Below are positions 7,719-18,612 of a DNA stretch of 38,940 nt, piece by piece. Positions within the stretch are counted from its first letter, which is position 1, and each line of letters starts with the position of its first letter. Position numbers and translations under genes: made by a program. This DNA is from Saccharofermentans sp. (GTDB lineage Bacteria > Bacillota > Clostridia > Saccharofermentanales > Saccharofermentanaceae), in assembly GCA_024685385.1 (NCBI GenBank), contig JAIKVV010000024.1, forward strand, positions 1-38,940, written 5' to 3'. The notes beneath the pieces are model-generated. The model saw nothing but the letters and a program-made list of their open reading frames with translations, was not told the DNA's origin and made no database searches.

Positions 7719-8579
7719 ATGTGGTTCCTTGAATTTCTGAAGGCTTTCTGGGAAGCTTTCGTTGAAGAAATTAAGATCGGCGATATCGGGGAAGAGATCA
7801 ATAAGGGAATACTGCAGTGGCAGCATTACTTTGAGGTTGATAATATCCAACTCGTCATTACCGATGCCATTATCGTCTCATGGATCGCCATTGCCCTCAT
7901 GATCCTTTTACTTTGGTATTTATCCCGCGGCATCAGCAAGAAACCCAATACCAGACAGACTCTTATCTGGCTCGTGGTAGATCTTATCCTTAAGACCTGC
8001 CGTGATTTCGGCATGAGCCGTGAGCAGGCCGAGAAGGTCGCTCCCATGATCATGTCTATAGGCGCCGTAATCATGGGATGCAATGTCATCTCCGTATTCA
8101 AGATATCTCCGCCTGCCAAGAATATAGCTTTCCCGGCAGCAATGGCCGTAGTTGCCATCATATATGTCCTTGTCATGGGCATAAGGTTTGTTGGTCTTAA
8201 GGGCTTCGTCAAGTACATGACGTCCCCGATGCCGGCCCTTCTTCCGTTTAAGATCCTGGACTTCATCATCAAGCCCGTATCTCTTACATTGCGTCTTTTC
8301 GGTAACGTTTTCGGCGCTTTCGTATTCATGGAGTTCCTTTATATCATTGTTCCCGCTGTTGTTCCGGGCGTCATCGGCCTGTGGTTCGATATCGGCGACG
8401 GAATAATCCAGGCTGTAGTATTCTCCTATCTTACGATGTCTTATATAGGCGAGATCGTTGAGACCGCCAATGAACCCGAAGATCTCGAAAAGAAAGAGAA
8501 GAAGATGAAGAAGAAAGCTGAAAAGCTCGCAAAAAAGAACAGTAAGAAAAATCCCGAGTCGCTCAAGGCGGCCGTCTAA
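7719..8579 (+). CDS. atpB: F1Fo ATP synthase subunit a
   Basis: Membrane stator subunit forming the two ion half-channels next to the c-ring. The 286 residues include several membrane segments. The signature SLTLRLFGNVFGAF holds the essential arginine (R192), and the last helix IIQAVVFSYLTMSYIGE carries the conserved Gln (Q231). First gene of the operon: AAGGGGG lies 8 nt before the ATG and atpE follows after 18 nt. No atpI precedes it. The C-terminal ~30 residues after the last helix form an unusual Lys/Glu-rich tail (residues ~255-283, about half lysine), predicted to lie on the cytoplasmic face. Confidence 0.95.
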   Translation: MWFLEFLKAFWEAFVEEIKIGDIGEEINKGILQWQHYFEVDNIQLVITDAIIVSWIAIALMILLLWYLSRGISKKPNTRQTLIWLVVDLILKTCRDFGMSREQAEKVAPMIMSIGAVIMGCNVISVFKISPPAKNIAFPAAMAVVAIIYVLVMGIRFVGLKGFVKYMTSPMPALLPFKILDFIIKPVSLTLRLFGNVFGAFVFMEFLYIIVPAVVPGVIGLWFDIGDGIIQAVVFSYLTMSYIGEIVETANEPEDLEKKEKKMKKKAEKLAKKNSKKNPESLKAAV

Positions 8580-8597
8580 TCCAAGGAGGTATAAATT

Positions 8598-8909
8598 ATG
8601 TTAGAGATTCTTTCAAATCTGCCCGGTGTGATCACATCGATCATCAGTTTTGCAGGAGAAGAAGTTGCTTCCGGCGCTATCGACCCCAAAGCTCTTGCCG
8701 CATTGGCAGCCGGTATTGCCATCGGACTCGGTGCATTGGGTTCCAGTCTCGGTATGGGTATTGCAACTTCCCACGCTGTTGATGCCGGCGCAAGACAGCC
8801 TGAGGTCTTCAGCAAGATCCAGACATTGCTCCTTCTTGCGATCGTCTTCATCGAATCTGTTGCAATCTACTCATTGGTCGTTGCTCTCCTGCTCATCTTC
8901 ACATTCTGA
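8598..8909 (+). CDS. atpE: F1Fo ATP synthase subunit c
   Basis: Rotor-ring proteolipid. The 103-residue length is slightly above the usual 70-90 because of a ~30-residue N-terminal extension. The helical hairpin is clear: a Gly/Ala-rich helix 1 (ALAAGIAIGLGALGSSLGMG), the ARQPE loop at 65-69, and helix 2 with the ion-carrying glutamate E86 in FIESVAIYSL. Ser87 and Tyr91 match residues of Na+-binding c subunits, but the helix-1 glutamine of the Na+ type is Met53 here. The coupling ion is therefore uncertain, with H+ slightly favoured. AAGGAGG lies upstream of the ATG. Confidence 0.95.
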   Translation: MLEILSNLPGVITSIISFAGEEVASGAIDPKALAALAAGIAIGLGALGSSLGMGIATSHAVDAGARQPEVFSKIQTLLLLAIVFIESVAIYSLVVALLLIFTF

Positions 8910-8958
8910 TGTCCAAGTAAAGTAAAACAGGGCGAAATAAAGGAGTCAAATACTTAAT

Positions 8959-9528
8959 ATGTATTGCGAATATATAAATCTGATCCTTGCGGCCGAAGAG
9001 AAATCGGGACTGTTTACTGTTGACCAGTTGGCAGGTTATGCCGTTACGGCTGTTTTTACGGCGATCAACCTTATCGTTGCCTACATAATCATCAAGAAGC
9101 TTGTTTACAAGAAGGTCCTTGATGCGATGAGGGAACGTGAAAATGCCCTCAACGGCGAACTTGAGGCTGCAGAGAAGGCTAATGCCGAAGCGACAAAGAC
9201 TGCTGAAGAGAGCGGTCAGATAATAGATGATGCCAAGGTTCAGGCTTCCATAGTTATTGAAGAAGCCAAGGATAACGCCGAGAAACAGGCTGAAGCGATA
9301 ATCCAGAATGCCAAGGACGAGGCGGAGATGATCCTCACCAGAGCTCAGGAAGATGCCGAGAAACTCAAGAGATCTTCCATTGAGGATATGAAGGATGATA
9401 TTTCCGACCTGGCGGTCAAGGTTGCTGAGCATGTTTTGGGTGAAGCCATCCCTCATGACCACCTTGTCAACATGACAAAGAAGCACACTGAAGAAGTAGT
9501 CGGAGCAGAGGTGAAGCAGAATGGCTGA
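8959..9528 (+). CDS. atpF: F1Fo ATP synthase subunit b
   Basis: Peripheral stalk subunit, 189 residues. A membrane helix at ~28-48 (GYAVTAVFTAINLIVAYIII) is followed by a long Ala/Glu/Lys-rich coiled coil (~55-165). The C-terminal end normally docks on the C-terminal domain of delta. AAAGGAG lies 13 nt before the ATG. The stop codon overlaps the start of the next gene by 8 bp. Because the next gene begins with a delta C-terminal domain joined to alpha, b should attach directly to that fusion protein. Confidence 0.93.
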   Translation: MYCEYINLILAAEEKSGLFTVDQLAGYAVTAVFTAINLIVAYIIIKKLVYKKVLDAMRERENALNGELEAAEKANAEATKTAEESGQIIDDAKVQASIVIEEAKDNAEKQAEAIIQNAKDEAEMILTRAQEDAEKLKRSSIEDMKDDISDLAVKVAEHVLGEAIPHDHLVNMTKKHTEEVVGAEVKQNG

Positions 9529-11443
9529 AGGCTCTGATAACAAGGAAAGAGTATTGTCCAAGGCCCGTGGCCCTCAGCTGCGAGTGGTATCTGCAGGAGA
9601 TATCACCGTAGACAAGATCGAGTTCATGGCCGCCAAATTTGCGGAGACGAACGGGATCACAAACTACAGGCTTTCCATAGAGAACGACGAATCGCTCATA
9701 GGCGGTATCGTTTTCTATTACAAAGGATCGAGATACGATTACTCGATCAAGGGACAGTTGTCGAGAATATCAAGCTACATCAAGACCAACAGGGATATTT
9801 CCGAAGAAGAAAGCGACGGGAAGTTCGATCCTGCCAAACTCAAGACAGAGATAGAAGACATCCTGAAGAAATTCCCCGAGACGCCTTTCGTCAGCCTTGA
9901 CGATGTTGAACTTAAAGGTCTTAATGACGAGCAATATGAAAAACGTGTAGAAAAGGCTTTCACTGCAAGTTCCAACACGGATGAGGTAGGTGTTGTTACA
10001 TCCCTTTCCGACGGAGTTGCTACCGTATCAGGCCTTTCCAACTGTATGTTGTCCGAGCTCATCTCCTTTACCGGAGGAGCAGAAGGCATCGCGATGAACC
10101 TGGAAAAGAACAGGGTCGGCGTTGTCCTTTTGAGCGGCGAAGATACGGTTGTTGAAGGACAGCTTTGCAAGAGAACCCTTACTACAGTCTCGGTTCCCGT
10201 AGGTAACGGCCTTATCGGCCGTGTCGTCAATCCCCTGGGCAAACCTATCGACGGTAAGGGTATCATCAGATATACAGAGACAAGACCGATCGAGTCCAAT
10301 GCTCCCACGATCATCGACAGATCACCCGTCAATAAGCCTATGGCAACAGGCATCACTGCCATCGATGCTCTTACGCCTATCGGAAGAGGCCAGAGAGAGC
10401 TTATCATCGGAGACCGTCAGACCGGCAAGACAGCGATAGCGATCGACACTATCATCAATCAGCACGATAAGGATGTTATCTGCGTATATGTTGCCATCGG
10501 ACAGAAGATGAGCAATATCGTTTCTCTTGCCCGCATGCTCGAAAAGCATAAGGCAATGGATTATACGGTCATTGTGGCAGCTTCCGCATCCGATTCGGCT
10601 TCGATGCAGTATATAGCTCCTTTTGCGGGCTGCGCGATCGCAGAGAAGTTTATGTATGATTACCATAAGGACGTGCTCATCATATATGATGATCTTTCCA
10701 AGCATGCACACGCTTACCGTGAGATCTCGCTCCTTTTGAGACGTCCGCCGGGAAGAGAAGCTTACCCGGGTGATGTTTTCTATCTGCATTCAAGGCTCCT
10801 TGAGCGTTCGGCAAAACTTGCCGACAGGATCGGCGGCGGATCGATAACTGCGATCCCGATCGTTGAGACCCAGGGCAATGATATCTCGGCATATATTCCG
10901 ACCAATGTCATATCCATAACCGACGGTCAGATATATCTTTCACCCGAATTGTTCTTCTCGGGTCAGAGACCTGCCATTAATGCCGGTCTTTCAGTATCAC
11001 GTGTCGGCGGCGCTGCTCAGACCAAGGCAATGAAAAAAGTAGGCGGACCTCTCCGTATCGCTTTGGCCCAGGCAAGGGAAATGGCTTCTTTTGCCCAGTT
11101 CGGCTCTGACCTTGACGAGAATACCCAGCTTCAGCTTAAGAGAGGCGTTGTTCTTAATGAGATTCTGAAACAGGGTCAATATAAGCCCTTGACCGTTGCC
11201 GAACAGGTAATATCGCTTTATCTTGCCACGACGGATAAACTTAATTTCCTTGCAAGAGAAGACATCAAAGAGAATGTCGATGAATTTATCATCCTGTTCA
11301 AGGTAAAGCATCCCAAGACGTTTGCTGCTTTGAACGATAAGGGCATCCTTACGGATGAATTTGCCGACAGGATAGATAAGTTATATGACAGGTTCAAGAA
11401 GGTATACCTTACCGAGCATACGGAGTATAACGAGGAAGAGTAA
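9521..11443 (+). CDS. atpA: ATP synthase delta C-terminal domain fused to subunit alpha
   Basis: 640 residues against ~500-515 for a normal alpha. Residues ~150-640 are a complete alpha: EVGVVTSLSDGVATVSGL, P-loop GDRQTGKT at 297-304, YDDLSKHAHAYR, RRPPGREAYPGDVFYLHSR, and SVSRVGGAAQ with the arginine finger. Residues ~20-90 match the C-terminal domain of subunit delta: a helix (DITVDKIEFMAAKFAE), a strand (YRLSIENDESLIGGIVF) and YDYSIKGQLSRI, aligning with the SVRGRLERL end of E. coli delta. Residues ~91-145 form a charged linker. The six-helix delta N-terminal domain, which binds the alpha N-terminus, is absent, and no other atpH is present in this operon. The covalent link probably replaces that contact. 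The ATG overlaps atpF; the frame is intact with no sign of a frameshift. Confidence 0.93.
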   Translation: MAEGSDNKERVLSKARGPQLRVVSAGDITVDKIEFMAAKFAETNGITNYRLSIENDESLIGGIVFYYKGSRYDYSIKGQLSRISSYIKTNRDISEEESDGKFDPAKLKTEIEDILKKFPETPFVSLDDVELKGLNDEQYEKRVEKAFTASSNTDEVGVVTSLSDGVATVSGLSNCMLSELISFTGGAEGIAMNLEKNRVGVVLLSGEDTVVEGQLCKRTLTTVSVPVGNGLIGRVVNPLGKPIDGKGIIRYTETRPIESNAPTIIDRSPVNKPMATGITAIDALTPIGRGQRELIIGDRQTGKTAIAIDTIINQHDKDVICVYVAIGQKMSNIVSLARMLEKHKAMDYTVIVAASASDSASMQYIAPFAGCAIAEKFMYDYHKDVLIIYDDLSKHAHAYREISLLLRRPPGREAYPGDVFYLHSRLLERSAKLADRIGGGSITAIPIVETQGNDISAYIPTNVISITDGQIYLSPELFFSGQRPAINAGLSVSRVGGAAQTKAMKKVGGPLRIALAQAREMASFAQFGSDLDENTQLQLKRGVVLNEILKQGQYKPLTVAEQVISLYLATTDKLNFLAREDIKENVDEFIILFKVKHPKTFAALNDKGILTDEFADRIDKLYDRFKKVYLTEHTEYNEEE

Positions 11444-11451
11444 GGTTCTTT

Positions 11452-13845
<2,394 letters not shown>

Positions 13846-13846
<1 letters not shown>

Positions 13847-14316
13847 TGGCAGAAAAGAATGAAGATACGATCCATTTTGTGGTCATAACACCTGACCGCA
13901 CTTTCCTTGAGACCGAGGCATTTTCGGTTACCATACCCGCTACTGACGGCGGTATGGGTATCATGCGCGGTCATGAGCCCAGAGTCGTATCCATTACCCC
14001 GGGAACAGTTATGGTCAGGGATAAAGAGGGAATAAGACACTTTTTTGTTGCAGAAGGATATTGCGAGATATCCCAGATGTTAGTTCTCATTATCTGTAAT
14101 TCCGCTGAATGGCCCGAGGAGATATCGGTCAGAAGGATATTCAGTTCATACAAGAGGGCATGCGATGCTCTGGACAAACAGAGCAAGGACCGTTCCAAGA
14201 TCTATCCTAACGATGCCATGTACATGAAACAGCGCGCCATGGCAAGGATAAAACTCATAGAATCTTACGGTTCTGACAGCCAGAAGCACCGTCTTGCCGA
14301 ACTTCGTGATAATTGA
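13846..14316 (+). CDS. atpC: F1Fo ATP synthase subunit epsilon
   Basis: Rotor subunit between gamma and the c-ring, 156 residues (usual ~130-140). The N-terminal beta-sandwich shows IHFVVITPDRTFLETEAFSVTIPATDGGMGIMRGHEP, the family signature. The C-terminal helical part is longer than usual (residues ~85-156, rich in Arg/Lys/Asp) and may act as the usual inhibitory arm. Last gene of the operon; no hairpin terminator is visible after it. Confidence 0.93.
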
Positions 14317-14358
14317 CAAATATAATATTGCTATTTTTCGCGATTTTTATATTATAAT
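14313..14358 (+). promoter_or_regulatory. Possible promoter region of the LTA-synthase-like gene
   Basis: The AT-rich gap contains TTGACA at 14313-14318 overlapping the atpC stop, TATAAT at 14321-14326 and another TATAAT at 14353-14358. The last is best placed (about 50 nt before the ATG), with TTGCTA 19 bp upstream as a weak -35. None of the pairings is ideal. Confidence 0.4.
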
Positions 14359-14409
14359 ATGCTGGTTTGAGAATAATCTTGTATATGACAAGGAGAAACA
14401 GGGATAATC

Positions 14410-16440
14410 ATGAGCGTTAAGGTTTCTTTCGGCAAGCTTGATCTTATCAGGATCGCAATAGCGCTTGCACTTGCTGTTGCCGGCAGCGTTGCTGCTGCGG
14501 GCAAATTCTGGGATTGTGTGATCTGGTATGTGCTTCTTTTCGTAATAAGCATATTTACTTTTGAATTCAAAGTGGAAGGCAAGGCCAGATTCATACAGAT
14601 CGCGGGAGATATCATCCTTCCCGTTATCACGGCTTTCTTTACTGTCTATTTCATGCAGATGATCAACCTTATCGGTCATACCAAGGTTATAGAATTCAAT
14701 TCCCTCTATATGGTCATGTACCACAGCGAGAAGACAAGATGGCTTTATGAGATCACCATTATCATTGCCGTCTATTTCTTCCTGAGGTTTATCTGCGTCA
14801 AGAGAAGGTTTGCGGCTGTTATAACACCCGTTCTGTTCCTTCTTATCGGTATCGTAAACTTCTTCATATACTCTGAGAGAGGTCACGAGTTCCTTTTCAC
14901 GGACATCCTTTCCGTAGGAACCGCGATGAACGTCGTATCAAATTACCATCTCGACCTTAAGAAGCCTTTGCTCTACGTTATCATTCCTTTCGCTCTTTAC
15001 TGCATTGCCATGCTGAGATTCAAAGGGGAGAAGAAGATATTGCCCATTCCCGCAAGAGTTGCAGTCTTTGCCGCTCTTTCATGCGCTTTCAGCGGTATCT
15101 TCCTTGTAACTCTCAAGAGGTGGAACAGCGTATATTCGCTTCAGGCATGGGAAGACAAGGGCTCAGCCTATAACGGACTTCTTCTCAACATAAGTATGTC
15201 AGCTCTGACAATGTTCCCTGAAGCTCCCGAGGGTTATTCTGTTGACGCGCTTAATTCGGAGGTTACCGGTCTCGGAGTTGATCTGAATGACAAGGGAAAT
15301 GCCGATGAGGCATCCAATATCATCGTCATCATGAACGAGTCTTACATGCAGGCAAGAGACTATACATTCATGCTCGGCTGCTACGAAGATCCGACGCCTT
15401 ACTGGAACTCTCTTACGGAGAATACCGTTCACGGCTATGCATTGTCTTCTGTATACGGAGGAAATACTCCCAATTCTGAGTTTGAGTTCCTTACCGGCAT
15501 TTCGACGGCATTCCTTCCCACGGGAACGATCCCTTACTCCAACTACATAAACGGTGATACATATTCATTTGCATGGGCTCTGCGTGACATGGGTTATACA
15601 ACATGCGCAATGCACCCTTATCTTTCATCAGGCTGGAACCGCCCAAAGGTATATCCTTGCATCGGTTTCGAAGACTATATGTTCCTTGACGATTTTGAAT
15701 ATACGGACAAGGATCTTTACCGTGAATATGTTTCTGACAAGTGCGCTTATCAGAACCTTATAAACAGGCTCGAGAAGTCCAAGGGTCAGAAGACTTTCAA
15801 TTTCCTCGTTACGATGCAGAATCACGGCGGATATACTATGGAATACGATAATTTCCCGCTCCATAACTATGTATCCAATGTATTCTCCGGTGAGACATTG
15901 CAGGTCAATACATATCTTACGGCTCTTTCAAAGAGTGACGAGGCTCTTGAATATCTCCTCGATTATCTTAAGGGATGCGATGAGAAATACACGGTTCTCG
16001 TTTTCGGAGACCATCAGCCCAAGATGATCGCGTTCAACAACAATTTCGCTCCCGGAAGAAATTCCAGTTATATCGTTCCTTACATTATCTGGACAAACTA
16101 CGATATGGATCCCGAGCTTCTTGCAGCTCATGAGGAATGGGATGATGTAACGAGCCTTAACTATCTTTCTTTGGACGTAATGCGCGCAGCCAATGTGAAA
16201 ATGCCCGCATATTACCAGGTTATAGACAAGATTAGGGCAGATGTTCCCTGCATCAATGCCATCGGCTACTATTCAAAGAATGACGGCAAGTATCATTATC
16301 TCAATGATATCAACCCTGCCGAGAGCAAGGTTCTCACGTTCTATCATGAGATCCAGTACAATCTTCTTTTCGATAAGAAGGATTCGGCATTTAAGACTTC
16401 CGCCAAGGATACCATCAACAAGGTTAAAGAGGCCGGGTAA
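14410..16440 (+). CDS. LTA-synthase family membrane phosphotransferase (sulfatase fold)
   Basis: 676 residues. Five or so membrane segments fill ~10-240. An external alkaline-phosphatase/sulfatase-fold domain follows from ~300. Metal and nucleophile residues are recognisable: MNES at 308-311 (metal Glu310), NTPNSEFEFLTG with the likely nucleophile Thr353, NHGGYT, and VFGDHQPK near the end. This is the layout of LtaS and other phosphoglycerol transferases that move glycerol-phosphate from phosphatidylglycerol onto cell-surface glycans. The exact acceptor cannot be told. The ATG is preceded by AAGGAGAAAC. It is followed after ~80 nt by the receptor kinase gene. Confidence 0.87.
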   Translation: MSVKVSFGKLDLIRIAIALALAVAGSVAAAGKFWDCVIWYVLLFVISIFTFEFKVEGKARFIQIAGDIILPVITAFFTVYFMQMINLIGHTKVIEFNSLYMVMYHSEKTRWLYEITIIIAVYFFLRFICVKRRFAAVITPVLFLLIGIVNFFIYSERGHEFLFTDILSVGTAMNVVSNYHLDLKKPLLYVIIPFALYCIAMLRFKGEKKILPIPARVAVFAALSCAFSGIFLVTLKRWNSVYSLQAWEDKGSAYNGLLLNISMSALTMFPEAPEGYSVDALNSEVTGLGVDLNDKGNADEASNIIVIMNESYMQARDYTFMLGCYEDPTPYWNSLTENTVHGYALSSVYGGNTPNSEFEFLTGISTAFLPTGTIPYSNYINGDTYSFAWALRDMGYTTCAMHPYLSSGWNRPKVYPCIGFEDYMFLDDFEYTDKDLYREYVSDKCAYQNLINRLEKSKGQKTFNFLVTMQNHGGYTMEYDNFPLHNYVSNVFSGETLQVNTYLTALSKSDEALEYLLDYLKGCDEKYTVLVFGDHQPKMIAFNNNFAPGRNSSYIVPYIIWTNYDMDPELLAAHEEWDDVTSLNYLSLDVMRAANVKMPAYYQVIDKIRADVPCINAIGYYSKNDGKYHYLNDINPAESKVLTFYHEIQYNLLFDKKDSAFKTSAKDTINKVKEAG

Positions 16441-16465
16441 TCGAGCCTGCAATATAGACCGATTG

Positions 16466-16494
16466 TTGAATTATACCCTCTTGAAATGTAAAAT
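16466..16494 (+). promoter_or_regulatory. Probable promoter of the receptor kinase gene
   Basis: TTGAAT (16466-16471) and TAAAAT (16489-16494) are separated by 17 bp. TG lies one base before a weaker shifted -10 match. The start codon follows ~25 nt later. Confidence 0.5.
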
Positions 16495-16519
16495 AATCCC
16501 ATAGGAGGGTGTGGTGTTT

Positions 16520-18598
16520 ATGAACGAAAAATACCCTATGGCGTTGCCGGAAGGCACAGTTCTTGCAGGTCAGTATATAGTTGATAAGGTTTTAGGTCAG
16601 GGCGGATTCGGTATTACATATCAGGCTACCGACCATAAGACCGGGCAGCGTGTTGCCATCAAGGAGTTCTTCCCGGATGCTCTTGCCACCAGACATGAGA
16701 CCATCGCGATCCCTTTTAACGGCGAGAGAAGCGAAAGCTTTGAATACGGTAAGAAATGCTTTCTGGATGAAGCTCAGACTCTTGCACAGTTCATAGGCAA
16801 CGAGAATATAGTAAGGATCCACACCTATTTTGAAGAGAACGATACCGGTTACTTTGTCATGGACTTCATCGAGGGTACGAGCCTCGAAGATTACATAAAA
16901 GAGCATGGCGGCAAACTCGATTGGGAAGAGACTGCCAAGATCTTGATCCCCGTCATGGATGCTCTTGCGGCAGTACACGCCAAAGGTATCGTGCACAGGG
17001 ACGTAACCCCCGATAATATCTACATTACCAAAGACGGCACAGTTAAACTCCTTGACTTTGGCGCGGCCCGCTACAGCATAGGCGATAAGAGCCGGAGCCT
17101 TGATATTGTCTTAAAACACGGTTTTGCTCCTAAGGAACAATACATAAGGCGCGGAAGACAAGGCCCTTTTACGGATGTATATGCTCTCGGCGCCACATTC
17201 TACTACAGCCTTACGGGGCAGCGTCCGCCGGATTCCGTTGCAAGACTTGAAGAAGACGAACTGATACCGCCTTCGACTCTTGGAGTTAAGCTTCCGGAAG
17301 CGGTCGAAAATGCCATTCTTCAGGCAATGTCAGTTAATGCGGCTGACCGTTTCCAGACCATGACGGCATTTAAGCGCGCAATGAAGATATCTGCCGAAGG
17401 CGCAAAACAGCAGGAAGAAGTTGTTCCTGTTGCAGCTCCGGCAGTTTCAGCCCCCGTAATGCCTGCAGCAACTGTTGCTCAACCCGTTCAGACAGTTCCT
17501 CAAACTCCCGTTGTCCCCGTTGTTCTCCGGCAGGCGGGATATTCTCAAGTTCCGGATGCATCGCAGGTTCCGGTAATACCTTCAACCCCTGTGCCTGCTC
17601 CTGCAGGGCAGGTTCAGCAGCCCGTGTATCAGCAAGCGGTCATGCAGAGCCAGCAGGGAGCATATCCTTATCAGCAGGGGATCCAGCCCGAACATGTTCA
17701 GCCTAAGAAATCCAAGAAAGCCATTGTCGGAATAATAATCGGCGTAGTATCTTTAGCAGCAGTTGCGGTTATTATCGCAAGCATCGTTGCCATCGCAAGC
17801 AAGATGAAGGATAACGATAATTCCGTTAGCTATAATACCGGTAAGACGACCAGCGAAAAAGTTACGAAAGAAAGCACAACTGCACAGAACAACCACGGCG
17901 GAGGCGGCAAGGTTCCTTCTGCTCTTACCATACCCGATGATCCGACAGACAATACGGAAGATACTGAAGATACAGAATCAACCGAGCCTTCTTCCGATGA
18001 GACTGAAGCAAGTTCCGATGATGAGACAAAGGAAACCAAAGCCAAGGCTACGCCTACACCCAAGCCGGTTGCGATCCAGCCCGGGGCTGTAAGCGCTTCT
18101 GCATATTATACCCAGAGCGACGGCAAGGCTTTTACTCCTGATCTTGCTGTCGACGGTAATCTTAAGACTGCATGGAATGTCAGAGGTCATAAGGAAACAG
18201 ATGATGACGGTAAGAGCAAGGATGTAACGACCTGTGGTGTCGGTGAATATATGGATTTCTATTTCACGCCCGGAACGTCTATACATTCGATAAAGATCTG
18301 TCCCGGTTTCTGTTACAACGATAAGAAGGTAAAGAGATTCGAGAAGAACTATGCGCCGACCGCCGTTACCATTACTTGCGGCGATAAATCATATGATATC
18401 GATCTTAACGATTATGCATTCGATCTGGATAAAGCATCGAAAGGTTGTACTTTCGTATTTCCTGAGTGGCTCACGCCCGAAAACGGGATTGTAAGGCTTA
18501 CGATCACGTCAGTCAGGAATATCTATGATTACAACGGTCAATCCTTCTGGAAGGATTGCTGTATCTCAGAAGTCTCCTTCAAGGGTGCAACAGAATAA
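16520..18598 (+). CDS. Transmembrane Ser/Thr protein kinase with external NADase/discoidin-like domain
   Basis: 692 residues. Kinase domain at ~15-290: glycine loop LGQGGFGITY, VAIKEFFP (Lys48), HRDVTPDN (Asp161; a Thr stands where most Ser/Thr kinases have Lys), and DFGAAR (Asp179). Then comes a Pro/Gln/Val-rich linker (~300-395), one membrane helix (~401-427) and an Asp/Glu/Ser/Thr-rich stalk (~435-515). The C-terminal ~170-residue beta domain has DLAVDGNLKTAWN, the typical opening of the discoidin-like fold found in NADase-type glycan-binding domains. By topology the kinase is inside and this domain outside. I chose ATG at 16520, 10 nt after AGGAGGG, over a GTG at 16511 that is too close to it. 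Neighbours are cell-envelope enzymes. Confidence 0.88.
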   Translation: MNEKYPMALPEGTVLAGQYIVDKVLGQGGFGITYQATDHKTGQRVAIKEFFPDALATRHETIAIPFNGERSESFEYGKKCFLDEAQTLAQFIGNENIVRIHTYFEENDTGYFVMDFIEGTSLEDYIKEHGGKLDWEETAKILIPVMDALAAVHAKGIVHRDVTPDNIYITKDGTVKLLDFGAARYSIGDKSRSLDIVLKHGFAPKEQYIRRGRQGPFTDVYALGATFYYSLTGQRPPDSVARLEEDELIPPSTLGVKLPEAVENAILQAMSVNAADRFQTMTAFKRAMKISAEGAKQQEEVVPVAAPAVSAPVMPAATVAQPVQTVPQTPVVPVVLRQAGYSQVPDASQVPVIPSTPVPAPAGQVQQPVYQQAVMQSQQGAYPYQQGIQPEHVQPKKSKKAIVGIIIGVVSLAAVAVIIASIVAIASKMKDNDNSVSYNTGKTTSEKVTKESTTAQNNHGGGGKVPSALTIPDDPTDNTEDTEDTESTEPSSDETEASSDDETKETKAKATPTPKPVAIQPGAVSASAYYTQSDGKAFTPDLAVDGNLKTAWNVRGHKETDDDGKSKDVTTCGVGEYMDFYFTPGTSIHSIKICPGFCYNDKKVKRFEKNYAPTAVTITCGDKSYDIDLNDYAFDLDKASKGCTFVFPEWLTPENGIVRLTITSVRNIYDYNGQSFWKDCCISEVSFKGATE

Positions 18599-18612
18599 GG
18601 AAGAGGGGAAGC

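Noticed and set aside
8598..8909. A clear Na+-translocating ATP synthase
   Set aside because: The helix-1 glutamine needed for standard Na+ coordination is Met53, so the signature is incomplete.
9521..9910. The N-terminal extension of alpha as a wrongly chosen start codon
   Set aside because: The extension shows delta-family residues, its ATG overlaps atpF in the usual coupled manner, and no ribosome binding site precedes a normal alpha start near residue 129.
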